Assembly: GCA_026770585.1 (NCBI GenBank)
Contig: MU647021.1
Coordinates: 50,306-62,919 of the forward strand
Source: Baffinella frigidus
Taxonomy: Eukaryota; Cryptophyceae; Cryptomonadales; Baffinellaceae
Reading direction: 5' to 3'
Length of the DNA stretch: 12,614 nt
The notes below the pieces were generated by a model. It saw only the letters and a list, made by a program, of their open reading frames with translations. It ran no database searches and was not told the DNA's origin. The translations under genes and the position numbers were made by a program. Of the stretch, positions 6,901 to 10,458 are shown piece after piece (the stretch's first letter is position 1; every line of letters begins with the position of its first letter).

Positions 6901-9555
6901 CGAAATGGTACGTAGCTACCTGATGAGACGCAGCTCCTCGTCCTTTCCACGTCCGGTCCGAATACAATATTTCGGATCTGGGTACAAAATTTCAAACAAG
7001 AGTTGTATCTGAAATTCCGACTTACGACCTTGCGTGGGTTTCATATTAAACCGGGTGTGTCGAACGCGCGGCAAGATACCAAGACTAAAACAACATGGTG
7101 CAAACGCATCGTAGGGATGCAGGCGGAGTGTTGCCTCGCGTGCAATCAGGGGAGCTAAATCAACAACAGGCTCCACAATGTAATGCCCTTCTATGAAACA
7201 TAACTGAATCAGTCATAACATAACTGAATCAGTTATTCGTCCTTAAAAATATAACTGAATCGGTTAAGCATTCGATCATAACTGAATCACTTGCGGAGTG
7301 CAGGCGGAGTGTCTGCTGGGGGCAGTGGCGATGATGCAGGCGGTGTGCAGCCTGCCGCGCCCCGACGCCCAGATCACCACCCTCCGCATCGGCCTCAACA
7401 CGGTACTCCAAACCCCACCCACACAGTGGGCTTGGAAAGAAATTTCTACCAGAAATCTTGCCGAAATGTCGGTTAATAAGGTGTCTTTGTACCAAGCAAT
7501 TCCGTATAGCACAACGAACAATAATGGGCTGATCGGTGAAGCCCACTATGTGGCCGGTACACGGAAGTTCGATTATCAAGCCTGGTCCCAAATGGGCCCA
7601 AATGATCAATTATCACGCGCCGGCCGGAGTTCCGCCTATTTATTTGCGGTTCTCGCTGCTTTCAGAACCCACCGTGTGCGTGTGGAGAAATCAGTGTTCC
7701 TCAAGTCCACGGGAAAGGCAGCCGAATACCGTATCTCGCTAAGTGCCTTGAATGCGGGAAGTGTTCCCACCATCTGAGCGGGTATTCTGACAGGAGGCGG
7801 TGTGCGCTGGGGTGATTGGAACACCGTATCCCGCTAGGACTAGGCTGCTTTCCCCCTATCTGCGCGGATAGTAGGGTATCCCCCCTCTGAGCGGGTGTTC
7901 TGACAGGGCGCGGTGTGCGCCTTCTCTTTCTTTACCACTTTCGAGCCTGACGTTGCCAGACGCTCTCAAACTCACAACCTTCTACACCCTCATCACCCAG
8001 GGGGTGGTGCGCGCGGGGGTGATTGGAACACCGTATCCCGCTAGGAAATTACCAATCTCTCTAAGCGGGTGTTCTGACAGGGGGTGGTGTGCGCGGGGGT
8101 GATTGGGAGCGGGAGCCCGCGATACAGCGTCTTCGGCGATACGGTACCCACCCTGGACCCTAAACCCTAAATCCTGGACCATGAAACAACCCTACACCCT
8201 GCACTGGTATAGCGTGTTCGGCGATACGGTAACTGTCCTCCTTGTAGACCTTAAACCCTAAACCCTAAACGCTTGACCTAAACAATGAACCGCAAACCCC
8301 GGAACCTGGAACCCGAAACCCGAAACCGAAGCAGCGTGTTGAGCGAAACGGTACAACCCTGATCCCTAAACCCTAAACCCTGAACCTTGAAACCTCAACT
8401 CCAAACCCCAAACCCCAAACACTACCCCAGGTGAACACAGCATCGCGAATGGCATCTTCAGGGGAGTCATCCTCCTGGGGCCGACCCTTCATTCATATGA
8501 CTCAGGTTTAGGGTTTGGGGATTGTGGCTTAGTGTGGAGGGTTGAGGGCTCAGGGGTTTAGGGTTTAGGGTTTAGGACTTTGAACAGAGCAAACTAGAAT
8601 CGCTTGACTAACACGTACTCATACTCTCAAAGGACGGCACAGCAGCCTATCAATAGAAGTCTATAGAGGCTATATCTTATCAATATCACGTCTTTCTCCT
8701 CAAATTAAGTCTGTTACAACGTCAGGTGACGGCAGAGCAGCTGCAGAACCCGCAGGAGGGGTACCAATCGCGCGCGCTCGTCTCACTCACCGTCCCCCTC
8801 TTCCTGCCGCCTGTCTCCCACTAATAAAGGACTCTCTCCGGACGGCAGGCGACGGCTTCCCAGCTGCAGAACCCGCAGGAGGGGTGTCAATCACGCGCGC
8901 TCGTCTCCCTCCGCGTCGACTTCCGCCTCCTCCTCACCCTCCAGCCCGGTGCTGGCCCTTGCACAGTACTGGTCAAACCACCTTACATAATAATGGTCAA
9001 ATCTCCTGAACCCTGAATTGCAATACCCCCCGCAGAGGGTTTGGTATTGCGGCCATGCTGGGTTCGATAAAACTATTCTCTCTCCCCCTAAACCTTCCAC
9101 CCTGAACCCTTGCCCCTACTCCCTCACCCCCACATCTAGGCGCACGACAATCGGAAAGGGCCCATGCGCACATTCGCGTTTCGGAGCACACAAGAACCTA
9201 AACTCGGAACCCTAAACCCTCCACCAGGGCTCACAAAAATCAAAGGCAAAGGGATGATGAGCACGTTCGCGCTTCGGAGCACAGAAGACACCCCCCCCTC
9301 CCCGGCGGTCGAAGCAACCCTCAACCCTAAACCTTAAACCCTGCACCCTGCACCCTACTCCCTACACCCTACAGCCTACACCCTACAGCCTGCACCCTGC
9401 ACCCTAAATCTTGAACCCTAGATCGTAAACCGTAAACCGTAAACCCTAAACCCTAAACCCTAAACCCTAAACCCTAAACCCTAAACCAGGTCGAAGCTGC
9501 AAGCGAACTCGACAACTGGGTCTCGGAGCAAGCGAAGGAAGTGTCCGGCGCCTAG
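128..9555 (+). CDS. Membrane-bound class III nucleotidyl cyclase (probably guanylate cyclase), 3' part, 17 exons, 5' end missing
   Basis: The gene would make a cyclic nucleotide, probably cGMP from GTP, at a membrane. Proposed exons are 128-304, 543-570, 973-1034, 1804-1858, 2577-2697, 2815-2912, 3544-3594, 4765-4881, 5804-5866, 6207-6244, 6743-6842, 7304-7402, 8081-8143, 8431-8505, 8849-8948, 9228-9307 and 9490-9555. All introns are GT-AG, all junction phases agree, and the joined frame is 463 residues plus stop without an internal stop. The order is six membrane helices, a charged helical linker, a cyclase domain with PRYSVFGDTVNTASRM and KIKGKGMMSTFAL, and a short tail. KLES carries the Glu that in this family favours guanine. 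The Cys usual in guanylate cyclases (PRYC) is Ser here. Asp of FSD and of GDAYM are replaced (VYL, SNF), so this is a C2-like half needing a partner, presumably encoded upstream. Exon boundaries are inferred, not supported by transcripts. Confidence 0.82.
305..542 (+). other. Intron 1: degenerate CGAAACA-type repeats
   Basis: The stretch is filled with cgaaacacgaa, cccgaatcccgaa and similar units, a drifted form of CCCGAAA. No gene is visible. Confidence 0.6.
543..570 (+). CDS. Exon 2: short loop after helix 2
   Basis: This is a 28-nt microexon between accag and gtggca. With CG from exon 1 it reads RSPTFSENAR and ends in phase 0. It is the weakest exon of the model, since it is supported only by splice sites and by phase agreement on both sides. 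Confidence 0.4.
600..730. repeat. Minisatellites in intron 2
   Basis: ggaatgggctagga occurs twice (about 622-650), followed by several copies of tggaacagcacc-like units (about 664-729). Confidence 0.75.
838..960. repeat. Telomere-like block, CCCTCAA
   Basis: About nine tandem CCCTCAA units grade into CCCTAAA. The block lies just upstream of the exon 3 acceptor. Confidence 0.9.
973..1034 (+). CDS. Exon 3: membrane helix 3
   Basis: The exon lies between caaag and gtaaac and reads VRTFMECWMLIVPLCLFFVV plus the first two bases of a Met codon. It has one strongly hydrophobic helix. Its phase-2 end matches the single G that opens exon 4. Confidence 0.6.
1035..1803 (+). other. Intron 3, mostly unique AT-richer sequence
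   Basis: No coding exon recognised. It contains caggatttg repeats with an inverted partner (1224-1233 with 1265-1274), a long imperfect hairpin at 1292-1395, the palindrome TGATTAATCA at about 1462, and a short CCCTAAA run before exon 4. Confidence 0.6.
1292..1395. repeat. Imperfect hairpin of about 104 bp
   Basis: tttcgtgc...ctaggggt pairs with accctagcacgaaa, and ttgtgtcgtg(t)tggtgc pairs with gcaccagtcgtggcacaa, around a loop of about 18 bp. It could be a small fold-back element or a hairpin in the transcript. Confidence 0.7.
1804..1858 (+). CDS. Exon 4: membrane helix 4
   Basis: The exon lies between cttag and gtgcaa and reads (M)LDEMAIVVVWAYSSIMLQ, a short hydrophobic helix. It is an island of unique sequence between two telomere-like blocks. 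Phase agrees with exons 3 and 5. Confidence 0.58.
1872..2125. repeat. Longest near-perfect CCCTAAA block
   Basis: About 250 bp of CCCTAAA with scattered CCTTAAA, CCATAAA and CCCTGAA variants, within intron 4. It is flanked by unique sequence on both sides, so it is interstitial. Confidence 0.95.
2126..2384 (+). other. Unique part of intron 4 and a G-rich block
   Basis: No exon recognised. A run of G with ggttagggttcagggttcag at 2313-2347 is the opposite strand to the preceding CCCTAAA block. Confidence 0.55.
2385..2482 (+). pseudogene. Broken copy of exon 5
   Basis: Sequence from the acceptor region (ttctggcaatcgtttctggcag) through CSST is duplicated from 2555-2660. The Gln codon CAG has become TAG at codon 5, and similarity fades after GCGGCGATC. 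It cannot serve as a coding exon. Confidence 0.75.
2577..2697 (+). CDS. Exon 5: membrane helix 5
   Basis: The exon follows ttgcag and ends before gtcctt. It reads CSSTQLPLRK and then LAASVLLYIAAIVTGLLGVG, a textbook helix preceded by basic residues. A broken copy of the exon and its acceptor lies about 180 bp upstream. A polypyrimidine (TTC) tract directly follows the donor. Confidence 0.65.
2700..2752. repeat. TTC/T polypyrimidine tract
   Basis: (TTC)n and T runs lie directly after the exon 5 donor. It creates a poly-Lys frame on the minus strand that is not a gene. Confidence 0.9.
2815..2912 (+). CDS. Exon 6: membrane helix 6
   Basis: With acceptor gccag, the phase fits exon 5. The exon reads EFVTSRKFETVWEAIPYALL and then FTAGGLITPITIT, and ends before gtacac. 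Two shortened copies of its 3' half follow at 2982-3029 and 3111-3161. Confidence 0.62.
2982..3161 (+). pseudogene. Two partial copies of the 3' half of exon 6
   Basis: Copies at 2982-3029 (LFTAGGLFTPITIT) and 3111-3161 (LRLTAGGLFTPITMT) keep the donor position (T|gtgccg and T|gtgctg). They lack an acceptor and the upstream part of the exon. CCCGAAA-type repeats separate them. Confidence 0.75.
3225..3540. repeat. CCCGAAA/CCCTGAA block with exon 7 scrap
   Basis: Degenerate CCCGAAA, CCCGGAA and CCCTGAA units, interrupted at 3411-3450 by the exon 7 copy. The block ends at the exon 7 acceptor. Confidence 0.85.
3418..3445 (+). pseudogene. Partial copy of exon 7
   Basis: VQRNGKELA, including the agcag acceptor, is repeated 126 bp upstream of exon 7. 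The copy then runs into telomere-like repeats with no donor. Confidence 0.7.
3544..3594 (+). CDS. Exon 7: charged linker helix
   Basis: This 51-nt exon lies between agcag and gtacgc and reads VQRNGKELARKKQVLQE in phase 0. It is a charged, coiled-coil-like segment of the kind that joins the last membrane helix of class III cyclases to the catalytic domain. A 5' copy of its first part is at 3418-3445. Confidence 0.65.
3591..3680. repeat. Three 30-bp tandem repeats containing the exon 7 donor
   Basis: agaggtacrccccc(c/t)aaataggcggacaaa occurs three times in exact 30-bp steps. The first copy spans the exon 7 end and its gtacgc donor, so agag|gtac is repeated at 3621 and 3651. Confidence 0.92.
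3680..3750. repeat. 71-bp duplicated segment, copy 1
   Basis: Similar at roughly three quarters of positions to 4230-4301, sharing gtggatacgccat. The partner is about 550 bp away in the same orientation. No conserved reading frame is evident in both copies. Confidence 0.75.
3879..4056. repeat. Inverted repeat, about 28-bp arms
   Basis: cacacgaggctacctatgcg...cagaaca (3879-3906) is mirrored by ttctgttcgcctgggtagcctcgtgtg (4029-4055), with about 120 bp between. Confidence 0.75.
4230..4301. repeat. 71-bp duplicated segment, copy 2
   Basis: Direct partner of 3680-3750. It lies in an open + strand stretch (MFLEYPVGGYAMRPYCRQS) that copy 1 does not keep open. Confidence 0.75.
4437..4629 (+). pseudogene. 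Two partial upstream copies of exon 8
   Basis: The copy at 4465-4501 keeps acag|gtta and CTCGAGACGGTGC. The copy at 4566-4629 reads MDELELETVLLATLVPADI. Both stop early and run into telomere-like repeats. The stretch cgtaaggttayggac precedes both 4465 and 4765, so intron sequence was copied too. Confidence 0.72.
4500..4560. repeat. CCGTCAA/CGTAAAA repeat
   Basis: Short tandem ccgtcaa then cgtaaaa units, a local derivative of the telomere-like motif, follow an exon 8 scrap. Confidence 0.75.
4765..4881 (+). CDS. Exon 8: linker end and start of the cyclase homology domain
   Basis: The exon lies between caacag and gtgaca, 39 codons in phase 0. It starts VMNELELETVLLAALVPADI and ends GEALIADSYEKAT. 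This matches the family pattern LLxxLLPxxVAxxLxxGxxxxxxxYxxVT just ahead of the first beta strand. Of six copies of this exon between 4465 and 5330, this is the only one complete at both ends. Confidence 0.82.
4882..5230. repeat. Duplicated intron start with stem-loop
   Basis: gtgacagactattcttaagttga at 4882 and gtaacagactattcgtaagttga at 5158 both follow an exon 8 end. Each contains an inverted repeat: AAGTTGA/TCAACTT (4898-4904 with 4931-4937) and AAGTTGACG/CGTCAACTT (5174-5182 with 5205-5213). Confidence 0.75.
4957..5330 (+). pseudogene. Three or more partial downstream copies of exon 8
   Basis: Copies at 4957-5016 (IVTRLLSGEALIANSYEKAT), 5095-5157 (IVMRLLRGEALIADSYEKAT) and 5301-5330 (ADSYEEAT) each end at a GT donor (gtgcgg, gtaaca, gtgtaa) but lack the exon's acceptor half. 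A scrap, GCCACG|gttt, is at about 5238. The first two stay open and conserved, so use as alternative exons cannot be excluded. Confidence 0.75.
5433..5740 (+). pseudogene. Three partial upstream copies of exon 9
   Basis: Copies begin at 5433 (aag|GCTCTG), 5538 (cag|GTTCTC) and 5691 (cag|GTTCTG). Each reads (V)LFVYLE(E/K)VD(T/A)... and then breaks at gatttcgctttcagctg instead of continuing to RFGVQRT. Each has an acceptor but no usable donor at the right place. Confidence 0.75.
5804..5866 (+). CDS. Exon 9: first beta strand of the cyclase domain
   Basis: The exon lies between atacag and gtgaaa and reads VLFVYLEDVDTMIS then RFGVQRT. It aligns with VLFSDIVGFTAIS of cyclases, but the metal-binding Asp of FSD is replaced (FVYL). 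It is the only full-length member of a four-copy array that begins at 5433. Confidence 0.75.
5972..5993 (+). pseudogene. 3' scrap of exon 9
   Basis: ATTTTGCGCTTTCAGCGCACG followed by gtgtga resembles the end of exon 9 and its donor. It is only 22 bp long. Confidence 0.5.
6207..6244 (+). CDS. Exon 10: VVWINAVYSAFD helix
   Basis: The exon lies between ggcag and a consensus gtgagt donor, 38 nt. It reads VVWINAVYSAFD and matches the family segment VVxLLNxLYxxFD. Two bases (GC) join the G that opens exon 11, giving FDAVVGN. Confidence 0.75.
6270..6476. mobile_element. Fold-back element with a perfect palindromic core
   Basis: The outer ends ACTCGAGGCTAGA (6270-6282) and TCTAGCCTCGAGT (6464-6476) are perfect inverted repeats. 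Eight bases further in, on both sides, TATTTTAAA (6291-6299) pairs with TTTAAAATA (6447-6455). At the centre, 6340-6377 is a perfect 38-bp palindrome. It has no coding capacity and resembles a non-autonomous fold-back or MITE-like element; mobility is inferred only. Confidence 0.6.
6340..6377. repeat. Perfect 38-bp palindrome
   Basis: GGTCACGTATCTGGGGGAA is followed at once by its exact reverse complement, with no spacer and GAATTC at the centre (between 6358 and 6359). Confidence 0.97.
6743..6842 (+). CDS. Exon 11: KLES...MVVS segment
   Basis: The exon lies between tgcag and gtaatc and reads VVGNAATLTKLESFSNFFMV then VSFGTASPASDTA. It aligns without gaps to KVETIGDAYMVVSGLP. Glu of the purine-specificity site is kept (LES), while the second metal-binding Asp (GD) is SN here. 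This GD loss is typical of C2 halves. Confidence 0.8.
7123..7143 (+). pseudogene. 5' scrap of exon 12
   Basis: After tgcag, GCGGAGTGTTGCCTCGCG repeats the first codons of exon 12 (AECCLA), but the frame stops at TAA soon after. Confidence 0.55.
7199..7290. repeat. Four copies of cataactgaatca(g)tt
   Basis: Copies begin near 7199, 7219, 7249 and 7278. The core AACTGAATCAGTT is a palindrome around one base. It lies just upstream of the exon 12 acceptor. Confidence 0.85.
7304..7402 (+). CDS. Exon 12: AECLLGAVAMMQAV...TLRIGLNT
   Basis: The exon lies between tgcag and gtactc, 33 codons. It starts AECLLGAVAMMQAVCSLPRP and ends DAQITTLRIGLNT, matching the ALxMLxAV...LxLRIGIHT region of guanylate cyclases. 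It is the outermost exon shared with the mirror copy at 12560-12614. Confidence 0.85.
7403..7775 (+). other. First part of intron 12
   Basis: Unique sequence. From about 7550 to 7690 it matches the mirror intron (12340-12470 reversed), so it is intron, although a frame stays open through it from exon 12 by chance. About 7410-7550 is absent from the mirror copy. Confidence 0.65.
7776..8046 (+). pseudogene. Three partial copies of exon 13, each with its acceptor
   Basis: Copies start at 7794 (EAVCAGVIG), 7907 (GAVCA) and 8001 (GVVRAGVIG). The intron end gagcgggtgttctgacag is repeated before 7794, 7907 and 8081. The first and third run into GGAACACCGTATCCCGCTAGG instead of PRYSVFGDT, and have no matching donor. 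Confidence 0.75.
8081..8143 (+). CDS. Exon 13: GVVCAGVIG...PRYSVFGDT
   Basis: The exon lies between gacag and gtaccc, 21 codons. GVVCAGVIGSGSPRYSVFGD and T align with [21 protein letters not shown]. The guanine-contacting Cys of the family is Ser. Three partial copies precede it and two short 3' pieces follow it. Confidence 0.9.
8144..8430. repeat. Intron 13: CCCTAAA-type block with exon 13 scraps
   Basis: CCCTAAA, CCTGGAA and CCCGAAA units surround the two YSVFGDT-like scraps and end at the exon 14 acceptor. Confidence 0.8.
8208..8350 (+). pseudogene. Two 3' scraps of exon 13
   Basis: 8208-8228 reads YSVFGDT and has donor gtaact, the donor used in the mirror gene. 8331-8350 reads SVLSET with donor gtacaa. 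Both lack acceptor halves. Confidence 0.65.
8431..8505 (+). CDS. Exon 14: VNTASRM transition-state segment
   Basis: The exon lies between ccccag and gtttag, 25 codons. VNTASRMASSGESSSWGRPF plus IHMTQ contains the Asn and Arg that stabilise the transition state in class III cyclases. The donor is itself the start of a TTTAGGG-like run. The mirror copy encodes the identical peptide. Confidence 0.92.
8506..8580. repeat. G-rich TTTAGGG block at the start of intron 14
   Basis: The donor gtttag is the first unit of the run. The matching intron of the mirror gene begins in the same way, so the G-rich strand is sense here in both copies. Confidence 0.85.
8633..8824 (+). pseudogene. Truncated copies of exon 15
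   Basis: A scrap at 8633-8648 (aag|GACGGCACAGCAGCC) is followed by a longer copy at 8726-8824, after gtcag. The longer copy reads VTAEQLQNPQEGYQSRALVS then LTVPLFLPPVSH and stop TAA. It has a good acceptor but no in-phase donor, so its inclusion would truncate the protein before KIKGKG. Confidence 0.72.
8849..8948 (+). CDS. Exon 15: ATASQLQNP...LLLTLQP
   Basis: The exon lies between ggcag and gtgctg, 33 codons plus one base. It starts ATASQLQNPQEGCQSRALVS and ends LRVDFRLLLTLQP. It fills the place of the family segment VSxxTAxLL...FxLEPRG, and is somewhat longer than usual. The mirror copy uses gtatgc at the same donor. A truncated duplicate is at 8726. Confidence 0.78.
9148..9196 (+). pseudogene. 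Partial copy of exon 16
   Basis: GGAAAGGGCCCATGCGCACATT and the following bases read KGPMRTFAFRSTQE, resembling KGMMSTFALRSTED, but no donor or full 5' half is present. Confidence 0.65.
9228..9307 (+). CDS. Exon 16: GLTKIKGKGMMSTFAL, end of the cyclase domain
   Basis: The exon lies between accag and gtcgaa. With one base from exon 15 it reads GLTKIKGKGMMSTFALRSTE and DTPPSPA. It matches the closing strand of the cyclase domain (xxxKGKGxMxTYxL), including the triphosphate-binding lysine region. Confidence 0.9.
9310..9487. repeat. CCCTAAA/CCCTACA block before exon 17
   Basis: CCCTGCA, CCCTACA and CCCTAAA units run up to ccag of the exon 17 acceptor. Confidence 0.92.
9490..9555 (+). CDS. Exon 17: C-terminal tail and stop
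   Basis: After accag the exon reads VEAASELDNWVSEQAKEVSG, A and then TAG. It has no donor and is followed by short repeats and an AATAAA at 9595-9600. The mirror copy ends at the same stop with E/D, E/K and V/A changes. Confidence 0.78.
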   Translation, partial: VEAASELDNWVSEQAKEVSGA

Positions 9556-9612
9556 AGTGCCGTACACGCCTAGAGTGCACGACTAGAGGGCAAGAATAAA
9601 GTGCAGGCCTAG
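9556..9612. repeat. Short 3' repeats and AATAAA
   Basis: cgcctagagtgc-like units, the first overlapping the stop codon, recur three or more times here and in the other arm (10337-10400). AATAAA at 9595-9600 could be a polyadenylation signal, but its use is not known in this organism. Confidence 0.55.
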
Positions 9613-9625
9613 AGCGTCGTCAGCC

Positions 9626-9664
9626 GACTGGGTCTCAAAGCAGGCGAAGGCAGTATCCGGCGCG
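9626..9664 (+). pseudogene. Partial copy of exon 17
   Basis: DWVSKQAKAVSGA is repeated 3' of the stop codon without the TAG. A related but more decayed piece seems to be present in the other arm near 10290-10322. Confidence 0.6.
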
Positions 9665-9702
9665 GTCCGCTTATGTTGGGAGCTCGAAGAACCTAAAGGA
9701 CC

Positions 9703-9776
9703 TCAAGGCGTTGTGAGCGTTGGCCTCTAGATGGGGGGCGCTTTGAGATGCCCTCTGCAGGAGAGAGGCCTGTATT
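9703..9776. repeat. Central direct repeat, copy 1
   Basis: aggcgttgtgagcg and gccctctg...agaggcctgtatta recur in the same orientation at 10094-10190. This is a direct repeat inside an otherwise inverted structure. Confidence 0.75.
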
Positions 9777-9818
9777 ATTTTGGACTCTGGCGTGGGACTC
9801 GGGAGATGAGAGCGTGTT

Positions 9819-9882
9819 CTCCCAATGTCCCAATGTCCCTCCAATGTTCAATGTCCCAATGTCCCAACGTCGACCAACGTCC
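9819..9882. repeat. CCCAATGT microsatellite
   Basis: Imperfect tandem copies of tcccaatg/tccaatgt lie directly ahead of the GA-rich tract. Confidence 0.85.
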
Positions 9883-9997
9883 GAAAGAGAGAGAGAGCGA
9901 GAGAGAGAGAGAGAGCGAGCGAGGGAGCGAGCGAGAGAGCGAGCGAGCGAGAGAGAGAGAGAGAGAGATCGAGAGCGAGAGAGAGAGAGAAAGAGCG
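9883..9997. repeat. GA-rich purine tract, (GA)n/(GAGC)n
   Basis: About 110 bp are almost pure purine on the + strand, broken by regular C. Open frames here (RERERE or SLSLSL) are products of the repeat. Confidence 0.95.
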
Positions 9998-10093
9998 ACG
10001 TCTCCCCTTCTCCGTTCGTACACAACGTGTAGAGTGGCATGACCTCTCTCTAGGTCCTGTTCAGCCTCTGTGGGGGTGCATGCATGCATGGTG

Positions 10094-10190
10094 TCAGGCG
10101 TTGTGAGCGCGGGCGTGTAGGCGGGGTCGGGGCATTGGCGCCCCTGGCGCAAGATTCGAGTTGCCCTCTGTGGATAGAGGCCTGTATTAA
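10094..10190. repeat. Central direct repeat, copy 2
   Basis: Same orientation as 9703-9776, with about 20 additional bases between the conserved ends (aggcgttgtgagcg and agaggcctgtatta). Confidence 0.75.
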
Positions 10191-10392
10191 TAAATAAATG
10201 ATAAAAACATAACTGATATACGAGTACCTTCCCTCCTTGGGAAAGGATAACTGATTTACGGCGCGTTCCTTTGCCGCACAACCTGTACTACAGAGACAGC
10301 TTCCCCTTGCTTCGACCAAGTCGGCTGACGACGCTCTAGGCGTGCTCTCTATCCGTGCTCTCTAGGCGTGCACTCTAGGCGTGCATAGCACT

Positions 10393-10458
10393 CTAGGCGC
10401 CGGACGCTTCCTTCGCTTGCTTCGAGACCCAGTTGTCGAGGTCGCTGGCCGCTTCGAC
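10393..10458 (-). CDS. Mirror copy, exon 17 with stop
   Basis: The exon reads VEAASDLDNWVSKQAKEASG, A and TAG, after an accag acceptor. Confidence 0.78.
   Translation of the reverse strand, partial: VEAASDLDNWVSKQAKEASGA

Larger units (their letters stand above)
6843..7303 (+). other. Intron 11
   Basis: Mostly unique sequence with no telomere-like block, one exon 12 scrap (7123-7143) and four cataactgaatcagt repeats (7199-7290). No further exon recognised. Confidence 0.55.
9630..10318. other. Spacer at the centre of the inverted duplication
   Basis: This region lies between the two stop codons and contains no gene I can support. It holds an exon 17 scrap, two direct repeats (9703-9776 and 10094-10190), a CCCAATGT microsatellite, a GA-rich tract and (GCAT)n at about 10077-10091. 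Confidence 0.8.

Noticed and set aside
7298-7777. 159-codon + strand frame
   Set aside because: Its first third is exon 12. The rest is intron that reads open by chance, and the homologous mirror sequence is not conserved as protein.
9731-10281. Several open frames of 90-170 codons on both strands around the GA tract
   Set aside because: They read RERERE or SLSLSL and are created by the purine repeat; the region lies between two stop codons.
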